Assembly (NCBI GenBank): GCA_002104985.1
Contig: MCGO01000022.1
Span: 531,268-595,267, forward strand
Length of the DNA stretch: 64,000 bases
From: Rhizoclosmatium globosum
Taxonomy: Eukaryota; Chytridiomycota; Chytridiomycetes; Chytridiales; Chytriomycetaceae
Direction of reading: 5' to 3'
Shown here: positions 42,297-53,731 of the stretch, piece after piece
Layout: each line of letters opens with the position of its first letter
Position numbering within the stretch: position 1 is the stretch's first letter
The notes under the pieces: model-generated
Databases searched by the model: none
What the model was told of the DNA's origin: nothing
What the model saw: only the letters and a program-made list of their open reading frames with translations
Position numbers and translations under genes: made by a program

Positions 42297-44319
42297 ATGG
42301 AAGCAACACCAACACCCATCGCCAGTCCGCCAATTTGTCGAAGTCAGCGAGGCGCTTCTCACGTGCGATGTGTGTGCCGAGCTTCTCCGCGGATCGGCCG
42401 TTCTTCCCTGCCGCCACGTGTTCTGTTCCGAGTGCATCCGGCGGCATCTTCAGGTGACTCACTCGCTTCGTCTTGCTCAAACGCTCAAACGACTGACCGA
42501 TCTCCGCCAAGGACAACTGCGACTGTCCCTCGTGCGCGTGTCAATCAAAAACGGAATGGTCGACGTGCGCTTCTGTTTGGGTGGTGTGTTGAATTGCCGA
42601 TGTCCGATAGTGTGACTCACTCGCACTCACTCGCTGCGAAACTAGTCCTCGACGCCCTTGCCGAAAACCTGAGAACGAACCGCGACAAAATACAATGGCC
42701 GTCGATGCGGCTGAGAAGAAGCCGCCACGTCAAAGACAAACGTGGCACTGTTGTGCTGGAAAGGGAAAGAAGCGGGCTATTGCGAAGGAGACAGTTGCAT
42801 CAAATGCCTTGGAAGTGGCTTGTCAGACATCACCCGTGAAAGCTCAGAGTCCGTCACTGGATTCAGAATCTCGAAAGAGACCTCGCATTGCCTCTTCCAG
42901 CTTCTGTCAACATCAACAAGCACAACCATATCAAGGCCTCCTGCTGTAATAAATGATGTAAATGGCGGAGATGCGGGACGCTTGGAAGTCTTTGGAGACG
43001 GTAAACACTCGAATTCACAGATATTCGTCATCCTAACTGATCATATACAGCTGACGCGTTCTTTCCTTGTCCAATATGCAGTCAATGCGTGAAAAACCGT
43101 AATATGGATGCGCACATTTCTTCGGATTGTCAAGTTCACATTGAACTGAATCCTAACTCTGGTCCATCGGTTTATGCCTTGCATTCTATCCAATCATCTT
43201 CTCCTCTATATCTCAATGATTGCAAAGAAGTTGTTGGACGCAACTCTGAAAAGTCTGGTTCTGCATCTATTACGTCCGTTGAAGTCAAATCAACAAAGAC
43301 AATCATAATCGACCATGGATCTTCACCAATTATCTTGTCAAAGTCGAATTCGCAACTAATGGAGGAGGCGGATAGTATAGATGATGAATTTGGTGATGTG
43401 GTCTTTTCAACACCAGTCAAACCTACACGAACAACATCTGGAATATCGATTGAGGATGTCGAAACAACCGACGACGAAAGTGATTTCCAAGATTTTATTC
43501 CGAGGAAGTCAATTCGGAGTAAACGACACAAATCACTCGAACCTGAATTAGTCGTCGATCCAGTGGAAGTATCAACGACGTCCAAAACTATGGGAACGTC
43601 AAACAGCCTCAATGCAAAGAAACATGGAGTAGCAAGACACTCCATTCTTGCAACATCATGCCATCCAAACAGTTGAGTATTCAAAATCAATTATAAACAC
43701 CACTAACATCCAATCAGACCCGATTCTCGAAAACCCAAACCCGCCGTCGCATACGACACCCTCAAAGACGCCCAACTCCGCAAACTCCTCAAAGACGAAG
43801 GTCTCCGCACAACAGGCGACAAGGCAACCCTCAAAAACGACATAAGGAATACACGCTCCTCCACAACGCGAACCTCGACACACTCAACCCGCTCCCACAG
43901 TCCCAAATCCTTGCGAAAATGTTGGTGTGGGAGCAAACGCATGGGGAACTGAGTGGCGGGCGTGGAACGTTGCGGCTGGTATGGGTGCTGTTGCGGCGTT
44001 TCATGGACATGCTGTGAGTAAGGAAGGGACGGAGAGGGATGTAAAGCATATGACTAAATATGCGGATGAGTTTCGGAGTTTGATTGAAGGGATGAAGGAG
44101 AGGAGGCGGTTAAAGCGTGAGGAACGTGAAAAGGAGGCGGAAAGGGAGCGACAAAAACGTGGAGAGATGATGGGGAAATGGTTGAGGATGACGCGGATGA
44201 TGATGGTGTCAGGTAAATCTGTTAGTAAAACGCCAAGGAATGAAACAATCAACCTGTCATACATCTATCCTTATTCTGGTGTATTGTGTATCTGTTTTTA
44301 TTACAATTCACGAACCTGA
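42297..44319 (+). CDS. RAD18: RAD18-like E3 ubiquitin ligase (RING, UBZ4, SAP)
   Basis: ATG 42297. RING finger first half: CDVCAELLRGSAVLPCRHVF followed by CSECIRRH (about 42365-42450); an intron then leads to CDCPSC (about 42530). A UBZ4 zinc finger is split by an intron at about 43002-43050 and reads FFPCPICSQCVKNRNMDAHISSDC in two halves (about 43060-43135). The SAP domain is YDTLKDAQLRKLLKDEGLRT (about 43760-43820). This order is diagnostic of RAD18, which with RAD6 monoubiquitinates PCNA to start translesion DNA synthesis. A charged helix ends the protein (EREKEAERERQKRGEM). Breaks near 42318 and 43840 (KN to RHKEYTLLHNANLD) each fit one lost base. Exact exon limits in 42550-43000 and the stop are uncertain. 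Confidence 0.82.
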
Positions 44320-44520
44320 GGCTTCTGCCAAACGCTCCTTTGTTCTAAAGTGGTGCCAGGCCAGGGAAACTGCATTAGTGTTGAGTGAATATACTCGGAC
44401 AAGCATTGAGTATAGTTGTGCCCTGTTAACCACGAGGCTTGGAACGAAACGGCAAGTATCTGTTAATACGACAAGATAAGGATTATAATGACTATCGTGG
44501 GATAATAAATAGTTTATTTT

Positions 44521-46317
44521 CTAAGCTTCCAAACCAGCATGTTCTCGGAAAGTACATGTGACCTTCAAACCGTTCTTCATGGGCAACAACATGGATATAC
44601 CATACGTAACTTCCTCTTCTTTAACAATGCGAATCTCAAACTGTCGCATTAATTCTACAAAACAAACACACCCTCCAGCTCCGCCATGCCCTTCCAAGAC
44701 AAATTCTCGGACCTGCATTGAACACAGGGTAATTAAAAGGTGAAGGCTGTTTCTCCATCTTGAGCCATCGTTCTGGCTTGAACTCCTTCGCATCAGGACC
44801 CCAGATTGCTTCAGTTCTCCCCATTGAATATGGCGACCAACCAACAAAACTACCTTTCTCCACAAAGGTACCATCTGGAAGCAAATGTCTTCTAAGCCTC
44901 TTTCCGACCACGAGGGATGGACGGGTATAATCGAAGCGTTTCGTGGAAGACGGCTTTCGCGTAAGGCATTTCGTTCCGAATCTGTTCATACGTTGGCGCA
45001 CAGCTTCGATTGAGCACAGTATTGATTTCCGTTAAAAGAGCGTCCAGAGTGGCAGGATTCTTGTGAAGTAGGAAAACTGCCCAAGAGAGTGTAATAGCAG
45101 TTGTGTCGCGACCTATCATGAGTTGACAACAAATTAAAAAGGTTAGGAAAATGTTGGCTTGGTTATTACCTGCAAGTAGGAAGTTCAAGACATAGTCCAC
45201 CAAGTCGTCGTGTGACGACAAGTTCCCTTCATCGTCTTTCACTCTCATGAGTAATGACAGCAAATCGTTGTCCTTTTCTCCACCTTCAACCTGTTTTTCT
45301 TGGATGATGGAACGTCCAAAGTCCCTGATGATTTTGATTTGCTCTGTATGAGTCCTGGTTTCGCCGGTCAAGTACTCAGAATACTTCCATGCTGGATTTA
45401 TGAGCCTTTTGATCAAACGGGCTTGAATGCTTTCAAATGCAACCATAAATGGAACCTTATCAGAACTCCGCACCGTTTTCATTTCAGTCTGAAGCATAAA
45501 TTAGCAAGGTGAGAAATGTGAAACAGTATCGTACTCCATAGCCTATTTTCATGAATGAGTCAAATGTGAACCTGAAGAATAGATCTTGCAAGTCAAACTC
45601 TTGCTGTGTAGCAGCATATCCAGCTAGAACAGAACTGAATTCGTGCATTTCGGACTTGAATGTGTCATTAACAAAATCTTTGAAGTTCTGGAGTGGAATG
45701 TAATTGACATTAGTTCATTACTATCGTCCAGTTGTCAATCAAACCTTGACATTGAAAATGTTTGCTGCAAGCTTACGTTGAGATTTCCATCTCTCTCCAT
45801 CGACGTTGAAAATTCCATGACCCAGGAAGTCTTGGAATATCTCCCTTGATTTAGATCCCTGCTTGGAATTTTAGGGGTGTTGTAGTTGTCAGGAGGTAGC
45901 CTTACTTTCTGAAAGACTGCGAATTCGGTTTTGAGAATAAATTCCAGCGTAGCTGGATCGTTAATCATGAGGTAGAAGACACCAGTGGTAAGGATAGAGA
46001 AATGGCTCGTTTTTAGTTCGTTCGAATGTTTCTGTACATTCACGTAAGATTCAATGTATCGTATATCGAATACATAAGACAACAAACCGATTAGAAATCA
46101 TGAAGGCGGTCGAAATTCTTTGCAATGGCAGCTCCGTCACCCAAAAACGGATGGCCGCCTCCCTCGACGCGGTGAATTGTATGTCCAGGACGAGTGTAGA
46201 GTAGTGGAGGGTTTTGTGAAGCGAATACCCGACAAGAGCCACTACGATGGTTGCGCCAGTAACAGTAGTAGTCAGAGGGACGAGCATACTTGCAGAGCTT
46301 GGCTTTGATTTCGACAT
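44521..46317 (-). CDS. Cytochrome P450, copy 2 (frameshifts near both ends)
   Basis: ATG 46317 (MSKSKPSSASMLVPL), stop 44521-44523. Paralogue of the gene at 31433-33232 with the same exon structure. Motifs: AGRDTTAITLSWAVF (44 nt intron before GRDTT), ETLRLYPSIPRGRKE, EFKPERW, and FNAGPRICLG. The frame is lost near 46195 (HYST to RPGHTIHRVEGGG), twice at about 44885-44895, at about 44690 just after the haem Cys, and at about 44653; each is fixed by one added base. The middle (44900-46000) is clean. It is likely an intact membrane-bound monooxygenase with unknown substrate. It is on the opposite strand to copy 1, and together they bracket the F-box-LRR array. Confidence 0.85.
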
Positions 46318-46808
46318 TGGTGGTCAGATATTAATTCAGTTGAGAGGAGCCTCAGCAGCTTTGACTCCATTTCAGGAATCCAGACCCTACCCCACTCAAC
46401 GCGTCCGATCTCTGAATCGAGACTCTGTCACATGCTTGCAACCACCACAAGTTATTGATAATTCATATATTTCAGACTTTGCCACGCAAGCTAAGCAATA
46501 CAGCCTCTGATTCTGCAGAAAGCTTGACGGAGCGAGCATTTTACTCTCAATCCCATACCAAACAATGTTTTAAAGCACTTGTCGGCTTTACTTTTGATTT
46601 TGATTGCATAAAGGATTTTTCTTATCTAATTTTAACTTATTCTAAAGTATATCAGCTTTCTCAGGGTGTCATTTTAGCTCCCTGCGTCTCAGGCGTGTCA
46701 ACACACATTCAACGGTAATATGTGTACTACTCATTTATAGTTGACAAGGAAAATAACACACACTCCCCAAAACCACATCAAAAAAATATTTGTTCCCCTG
46801 TATATCTT
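46318..46808. other. Intergenic region, nothing recognised
   Basis: The sequence between the P450 promoter side and the 3' end of the RhoGAP gene. No domain-bearing ORF seen. Confidence 0.4.
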
Positions 46809-49800
46809 CTACTCCTTTGACCCATCAAACAGCCAATCATACTGCTCAATCATACTCTCAATCAGCTTATTATGGAACGGCATGTTTGCCATTGATGCGT
46901 AGCCTTGCTGTGCAACGGCAGCAGCGTCTCCAGTTCCTTCCGGTGTTCGGATCAGTGTTGGTGCAAACACAATGGCGAGATTTGATTGCTCCATTTTGTT
47001 TACTTCTGATTCTCGGCGATCCTGGTGGGAGTTAGCTGGGGTGAAAAGCGGGGATATTTTCTTACTTTTTCAAGTGTTTGAGGAGGTATGATAAGACATT
47101 GTAGTTGCAGGTTGGAAGTGCTTGAATCAATGTTTTTAATTGAATGAGACGTTCATTGTAGTCTTGTATTTCTACAGATTTATGTTGGTTAGGACGACAA
47201 ACACCCCCAACAAATACAAAATACTCAACTGGACGAAGCAATAAACTGGTCATAGACTTCAAAAGGTATCAAAGGGTTTTGCAGCTCTCGGAAATAAGCT
47301 GATTGAAAAACGATCAACACTAATAAGTTTGAAGAGTCTCAGACTAACACTTCAATAGCCCCGTTATCACATTGATATCATCTTCGGTAGATAGGTCGAC
47401 AGTTTCACCTAATTATTCGACAAAGTCAGGATTCGACACACATGAGTCACTAACTCACCATGATTAAACGCAACCTTCAACTTCCCAATCGTAGCCGAAT
47501 TCCCTGACAATCGATAAATCCCTTGACACTCAATCCCTTCTCGCGCCTCCACAGCAGACACACACATCTCAACAACCATTGGAACCTCGCGTCCTTCAAA
47601 CTGCAGTTGTACGTCTAACAGACCCCCAAATGGAAGTTCGGGTCGAGACACGGCTTCAGCAGCTGCAGATGGTTTCGACGGGGCAACGACTGACGGGGAC
47701 TTTTTGCCACCGCCAAAAAGGATGGACTGATGTACGGCACCGAAAACGTTGATGGAGCGGCGGGTTGTTGTTACGGCTGGAGCCGTGCCCGCGTTTGGGA
47801 GGAGTTGCTGCGGCTTCTGGGCGGAGTTGGAGTTGGGGCTGGTGGGGTTGTGTTTGAAGCGGTTGTTGTTGTGTTGTTGTTGCGGGGCTTGTGATTTGGA
47901 TTGGGTCGCTGATTGTGATTTGGCCTGGAAGTGGGGGTTTCGCTTTTGAAAACACACGACTGATTACAGCTTCGTACTGTGAATCTGTTAGTTTCTCACA
48001 AAACGTGAATATTCAGACTAACCTCAGCAGCGGTATGTTTCTCCTTCATGCACTCCTTCACAGCTTCAATCCATCCAGCCGTGTTTGCATCCGAATCACT
48101 CATGAAAAGACGATGCGTCCCGAACTACTCGTGATCATAAACGCATTCTTTTTCGATGTCTGGTCTTTCCCAACAGCCTCTACAGATCCATGCGACAGAA
48201 CAATCGCATCAATAGGCGTGAGTGGTTTCTAGGATAACAAAGACACATCAACTCTTGAGAACTCGAACCAAGTAAAATCACCTTATTCTTCCCCATTCCA
48301 CCTCCCTCCTTCACTAAAAACAACACTCCAACACAAAGCACACCGTGACACGCTTTCCAAGAACTTTGAAGCAATCCATGCTTCCCTCCAGCGTCCGTTG
48401 CAATTTTGTACTTGATGTTACCCTCCTTCTTGATCAAGTCTACAGGGATGCTGTCGAACCGCGTCAAGTCCAAATCCGCATCTGCAAGCAAATCGTGATC
48501 GCTACCACCGCCACCACCGCTAACTACAGGTGGCGTAGTATCAGTGAGGGCAGGGGTGGAGCGTGGATGGGTGAGGTTGTTGAAGGAGATGTTGGGAGTT
48601 GATTGGAGCTCTTCGCGGGATTGGTTCGCTGGTGGGATGGGAGCGTCCCAGGTTGTGTGGTTTGTTGACTCGTTCCAGTAATATATTTGGCCGGACGTGT
48701 CTTTCATTGGTTTCCATTTGGATCCGTTTTGAGATGTGATGGATGTCTGTGTGTTTCAGGGAGGTTAGGTTAGGTGGAAATAGGATAGAAAATGGGTGCT
48801 TACAAGACTGTCTCCAATTTCTTGTGCGGAGTCGAGGGGAATTTCAGCGTCGGCGGGCTTTACTGGAGAGGATGTATCCTTTTCCACATGCACAAACCCG
48901 TCTTCGCTGTCTAGAGCGTCCTCAACACCCAAATCTGGGGACGATTTTTCATCCGGCGAAGTAATTTCGTCTGAAAATGGATCGCGTGGCGGAGAAGAGA
49001 TGGGTGTTGCGTTTGGAGGTGTTGGTGTTGAGTCTTCAACAACCAAAGTAAGGGCGCAGTTTGTGGTGGCTGCGTGGATGCTTCCGAAAGTGTTTCTTCA
49101 GCTGGTGGAGTTTGTGAAACGAGACTTGTTCGTTTCTAATTAATAGTTAGTAATGGGCGATAAGAGTTGAACGTCTTACATTGGAAGTAGTATCGCCATG
49201 ACTAATTCGATGCATAATTTAGCAATAATTGAATTACAGGAGACGGGACTCACTGACGGATCGTCTAGACGGAGGTGGTTCTGGGGCCTGCTTTCGGAGT
49301 GTTGTACTCAGACGTTTCGGATCGACAGTTGGAACATCGGTAGACTCTACCGCAGGTTCGTCTATTGGTACAATATCTGCGTAGATAGACGATTAGGTTT
49401 GGGTTTGAATAAGAGTTGGAAGTAGGAGAGACATCCAGCTAGGAAGAATTAACTCATTCATCAAACCGATACTGCTCTCTTTTACTGTTGAATGTTTTGG
49501 CTGTCCAGGCAGGCCAAGGCATTGGTCATAGCCCATCAGCCACTCATTTGATCGCGAAGCATTCACTTGTACCCATCGAATATTGGTTCAATCCATCGCG
49601 TCCATGGCTGCCAAACCAGAATCCATTGAACAAGTTTGAAGTCCGGACACAGAATGAGATCCAGGTGGTATTGAAGAAGGGATGATATTTTTAGAGTTGA
49701 AGGGAAGGAGACACGGAGTTTCGAGGGGAGTGGCAGACATTGTCCAGCCGTCCAGCAACACACACCCTTTGTCTCTTGCGGTACCAGAATGGGATCCTGT

Positions 49801-49988
49801 GCTTGTGGTGGATCAGAAGCAGGCAGCAGCTGGACTCTGTTTGCGGGGAAGTATCCAGCCTTCCCGTTGAGTTCGCCCTCAAACCAGTCGTCGTTGCACA
49901 GTTCGATGATGTTAATGATGTCATTTGCGGCAAAGGACAGTTCGTTGTCCTCGATGGCCTCGTAGTTCCAGAGGGCCTTTGCCTTCAT
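46809..49988 (-). CDS. SH3-WW-PH-RhoGAP protein (ARHGAP12/15/27-like)
   Basis: ATG 49988 (MKAKALWNYEAIEDNELSFA). Domain order: SH3 (NDIINIIELCNDDWFEGEL, GYFPANRVQLL; about 49820-49988), a disordered part, WW (GQIYYWNESTNHTTWDAP, about 48640-48700), PH (KYKIATDAGG...HGVLCVGVLFLV, about 48240-48440), a Gln/Asn/Pro-rich linker, and RhoGAP (FGGLLDVQLQF; GIYRLSGNSATIGKLK with the arginine finger; YNVLSYLLKHLKK; SNLAIVFAPTLIRTPEG) ending at 46809. RhoGAP switches off Rho-family GTPases. Introns are numerous and short; I did not place all of them, and frame changes near 49690 may include lost bases. The architecture is the one of animal ARHGAP12-type proteins. The start is 46 bp from the divergent TAF8 start. 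Confidence 0.82.
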
Positions 49989-50034
49989 TTGTTGTGTTTT
50001 TTGCAAGGTTAAATAGTTGAGTAGAAACAAAGCA

Positions 50035-51056
50035 ATGGAGGCCCACGCTCAGGCCGCACTCGCCCAGACCCGCGCGCGCCTCCTCCGATCGACAGGGTTC
50101 GAAGCCGCGTCGTCCGAGGCCGCGCTCGCCCTCGACGCTCTCGAAAAACACTTTCTCGACTCGCTCGCAACTCGCGCAACAAACTTTGCCGCAATTGCTG
50201 CCCGCCGATTCGTCAACTTGAACGACGTGCGCGCCGCCTTTGAAGACGCTCAAATTGAAGTCGCCGAGTTGGCCGTCTTTGCGGCGACAGAGGCTAAGAA
50301 GCAACAACTCCACGAACAACTCGAACTACAACAGATACACGCTAGAAATGATGAACCCTCTTCATTCGACCTCTTCAGCCACAGAGAGTTTCAGGCTACG
50401 GCGCCCGTCGGCCAAAAGCCTCCTGTCTCCCGCTCAAATCCTCAATACCCACTCGATCCTTGTCTGCCACCATTCCCTAGTGTACATACTTACAAGAAAG
50501 GAGAGGTGTGTTTTTGTAAAAGATCAGTTGAACGGTTGACTTGGCGAAGTGATGTCAACTTGGACTGATGTCACCAGCAACTCCCTCACTTGAGCCGTTT
50601 TGGAGTGACACATTCTGCGAACCAAGAACAATGCAATTTGGGCAGTAGAGTAACGATGGTTGAAAACCGAACGGGATCTATATGACAGAATCAAACCATA
50701 TTCTGGAGTCACTTTGAGCACTCACACTTCTTCATCATCTCACTTATTTGAATCATACTAAATTTCACTCTTCTCTTCAGATCTCCGGCCAACGAGAAAC
50801 AGATACTGCGAAACTACGAGAAATCAAAGCCATGCGTGCCCTTGAAGTCGATGCAAATCTACGACGACTATTGCTTGCTCGTGAAAGTTTAAGGCCTGGT
50901 GGGAGTGGATCCACAATAACTTCAGAGTCTGTGAATGGAAATGGGTCTGTTGTACTGACGGCAACAAAGAATAATTATGTGACGAGTGATGTCCGGGATG
51001 GAAGTAGTGGCTTTGTAAATTATCAAGTTCAAAAGCGGAGGAAAAGGGTTGGATGA
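50035..51056 (+). CDS. TAF8: TFIID subunit TAF8 (histone-fold)
   Basis: Exons 50035-50505 and 50781-51056 (phase 0, acceptor TTCTCTTCAG). Residues 1-90 form a histone fold of the bromodomain-associated type (LALDALEKHFLDSLATRATN, then RRFVNLNDVRAAFEDAQIEV). Residues about 145-157 carry the TAF8 C-terminal motif LPPFPSVHTYKKGE. The tail has a Lys/Arg-rich nuclear signal (QVQKRRKRVG). TAF8 pairs with TAF10 in TFIID. The 275-nt intron is long for this genome and could hide a small exon. The gene is head to head with the RhoGAP gene. Confidence 0.85.
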
Positions 51057-51580
51057 GTTGGTGGGTGTTTGATGATTCGTTATTCTAAGGTGCTGCGTGT
51101 CGTCGTCAGTACATGAAGGACACTAAGTACCATGATTGCAAATAAATTTAAATTATGTTGAAGAAGTACATATCATGTGTGTATACTTCTTTGGCTATGC
51201 TGTTGTTTGCGATCCGATGCTGTCAGAATTTTCAAGTATAGGAATGGCAATTTAATTGTAGCTCCCAAAATATCGAGCACTTAGGCATTGTATGAGTGCT
51301 ATATTCACACGTTATTGTTGTGGCTTGTTAACGGCAAAGGCTTGGAAGAGATACTGTTCAGTCGACAAGATGAGGACCTGTCAAGACGACAAGATGGGAT
51401 TATAATGACTATCGTGGGTGTATCATGGCTCTTATGTGTAGGGTTGGAAGCAGGAGGCAGGAAGAAGGAGATAAATTGGGTTGGTCAAATCTGATGATAT
51501 CAATCCGTTCTATTATCTTTACTCGGACAACAGACAACCTAATATACAATGTATGAAGAACAAAGGAACAAAGAGTGGAC
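51057..51580. other. Intergenic region with a 22-bp dispersed repeat
   Basis: No gene seen. 51397-51418 (GGATTATAATGACTATCGTGGG) occurs exactly again at 44480-44501, with the neighbouring ACGACAAGAT also shared. Confidence 0.5.
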
Positions 51581-52045
51581 TCAGAGCAAGAAGAGTGCAA
51601 TGACAGTCATAACACTGGCACCAGCAACTGCAACGCCTCCAGACTTAGTGGTAGTAACCACAGCAGAAGTAGGCTTTGGCGGCGTCGCAGGAGGTGGCAA
51701 GCTAATCCCGGAATGCAACGGCTGAACAGGATGAGTCTTAACCTCCATCTTTGCCGCATCACAGATAACCTTGCGCCCTACCAAAATAGCTGAATACTGC
51801 TTCTCCCACAAGAACCCGAAATCGTTCTGGCAGTGTACGGGGATGGACTCGGCATCTACGTTTGTGCAGTAGCATTTCATGGACTCTGTGTCGGTGAGGG
51901 CGTCGGGGATTGCCGTTGCTGTGACGAGGTTTGCGCAGAGGAGTTCGGAGTCTCGGTAGACTTTGAAGCCGAATGTGCAGGCTGCCGAGAGGCCTGTGAG
52001 GTTGAGAGTTACGGAGGTGGAATGTGTCCGACAAAACGGACGAGT
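51581..52045 (-). CDS. Small Cys-rich surface-type protein, paralogue (5' end unclear)
   Basis: The frame reads TLNLTGLSAACTFGFKVYRD, then MKCYCTNVDAESIPVHCQND, a Ser/Thr/Pro-rich part and a hydrophobic C-terminus (GGVAVAGASVMTVIALFLL) like a GPI signal. Cys spacing and SIPxxCQND match the protein at 30446-30937. The only ATG in frame is internal (51880); the open frame continues upstream to about 52045 without ATG, so the first exon with the signal peptide is missing or the copy is 5'-truncated. No function recognised. Confidence 0.6.
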   Translation of the reverse strand, partial: TRPFCRTHSTSVTLNLTGLSAACTFGFKVYRDSELLCANLVTATAIPDALTDTESMKCYCTNVDAESIPVHCQNDFGFLWEKQYSAILVGRKVICDAAKMEVKTHPVQPLHSGISLPPPATPPKPTSAVVTTTKSGGVAVAGASVMTVIALFLL

Positions 52046-52597
52046 TAATTTGACGAATAAATTGATTACATTTACTTCAATTTATTGGCTTATTGGATGT
52101 ACTTTACAACTTAACTTCAGAAAAGGCTTCACAAAACCTGAGCCATAGACAATGTTTGATGCAGCAAGCTTTTCTCTTGGTCACCAGTCTTTATTGCCAA
52201 TTCCAATAATACTCAATGGATGGATGGGAAGAAGAAAAATACGGTTATAGCTGAGCATTTCTTGGAAAATGAAAGAAGTATAGTGGTGGATTATTTAAAC
52301 TTCCCAATAAATTTTCCGAAGGGTTGTTTCGGAAATTTGAGCCGAACAAACCAACCGTTTAGTCCTTGCAGCTGCAGCAGACATAAGGGAAGAAGACTAA
52401 AGCTTTGGCTATTAGTACACTGTTTGGGATGTAATCAATCTTGCCGTCCTCCTTTGAGTTGAAGTTGATGCCAAGATTTGTGTTTTTTTCTTTCAATCAA
52501 TGGTCATCACCTACAACCTCTCATTCCCGTCGCTCTCTTCCTCCAACCCAGGCTAATTCGTGCTTAATTCAATGGGATAACTCTCTTCTACTACAAC
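52046..52597. other. Intergenic region, nothing recognised
   Basis: The sequence between two divergent genes. No supported ORF; it ends in the CT-rich 5' flank of the homeodomain gene. Confidence 0.4.
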
Positions 52598-53731
52598 ATG
52601 GCTTACATCAAGAACTCAGCCGCATCGGCAAAAACATTCACTCTCCGCTCCAACGCCCCTTCTCACTACAACAATGCCGAGCCTTCTGTGCGAGAGCTTG
52701 CAAGTAGACGTGATATTATCGAATATCTCTCACTTCGGCCCTCGAACGAAAGCAACATTCCGCAAGACATTACCATCATCACTCAACCACGTTATCCCAC
52801 TGTCGTCACCACCATTCCTGGCTTTCTGCCTGGCGATGTTTTACTTAATATCCCAGCTGGATACAGATTCAGTGGTCCTTCAATTGTTTCATCTACCCAA
52901 ACGGCAGATTCCCCGTCCATGACTACTTTATCGCCCATGGGTTCGGTTCCAGAGGTTCTTATGGAAGAACTGAACAGCAACTTTGGAACCCCAACTCTCT
53001 CGCAAGATGATGAAACGCAAACTGCTTCATCGTGTAACTCGAACCTTTTCGCCTCCAACTTGGAGGCTGACCCCTTCGCATTCCTGCTTTCAGGACCACT
53101 GGAACAGCCAACTAATTCACTCACCGCTGATATCTCGCAATGGCTAGACATCATGTTTGAACCCTCTGCTCAAGTTCAATTGCCAGGTTGTTCCAGCCCC
53201 ACTACTGATTTGAGTTCTGGAAACACAAAGCAACGCAAACGCGTTCATTTAAGCCAGATGCAACGCGATCATCTTACCTCCGTCTTCAAGGAAAACAAGA
53301 TGCCGGACCCAAAGATGCTTAAAGAACTTGCTCAAAAGCTGGAACGGAAAAGAAACATGTCGTTACTGGTTCCAGAACGACGAGCGGATGAAGGAGAAAG
53401 AGCAAGTTTGATTGACAGGTTGATACGCTATTTCTTTTCAAACATCAATAAATACAGAAGTTTATCAATTCAAAACAATTTGAAGAATAACATTATCCAA
53501 TTCAAAATCGCATCACAGCAGATAACTCCCATAACACTGCAGACCAAGACTCTGACCAAGCTAGGTAAGGGTTTTCCATTAGCAAACCCCAGAGCCGCGA
53601 ACCGCGAGCGATATCAGTGGGAAGAAACAAGTGAATTTTGTTCCTCCAAGTTTCACCTCTTGTATCTCAGTAAGGGCAGAAAATGTCGGAGGAACGCCAC
53701 CAATTATGTGCTTGTTGTTCTGAAGGTGTAA
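52598..53731 (+). CDS. Homeodomain-like transcription factor (frame broken in helix 3)
   Basis: ATG 52598 (MAYIKNSAASAKTFTLR). About 205 residues of Ser/Thr/Pro-rich, probably regulatory sequence precede a basic stretch and a homeodomain start (KQRKRVHLSQMQRDHLTSVF, KENKMPDPKMLKELAQKLE; 53230-53345). The recognition helix WFQN is encoded at about 53368-53380 but in the next frame; a further one-base change would return to RRADEGERASL in the original frame. The open frame runs to 53731, overlapping the convergent F-box-LRR gene, whereas the shifted frame stops at about 53410, shortly before AATAAA at 53447. The real C-terminus therefore probably lies near 53410. Nuclear DNA-binding role is expected; target genes unknown. 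Confidence 0.65.
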   Translation: MAYIKNSAASAKTFTLRSNAPSHYNNAEPSVRELASRRDIIEYLSLRPSNESNIPQDITIITQPRYPTVVTTIPGFLPGDVLLNIPAGYRFSGPSIVSSTQTADSPSMTTLSPMGSVPEVLMEELNSNFGTPTLSQDDETQTASSCNSNLFASNLEADPFAFLLSGPLEQPTNSLTADISQWLDIMFEPSAQVQLPGCSSPTTDLSSGNTKQRKRVHLSQMQRDHLTSVFKENKMPDPKMLKELAQKLERKRNMSLLVPERRADEGERASLIDRLIRYFFSNINKYRSLSIQNNLKNNIIQFKIASQQITPITLQTKTLTKLGKGFPLANPRAANRERYQWEETSEFCSSKFHLLYLSKGRKCRRNATNYVLVVLKV

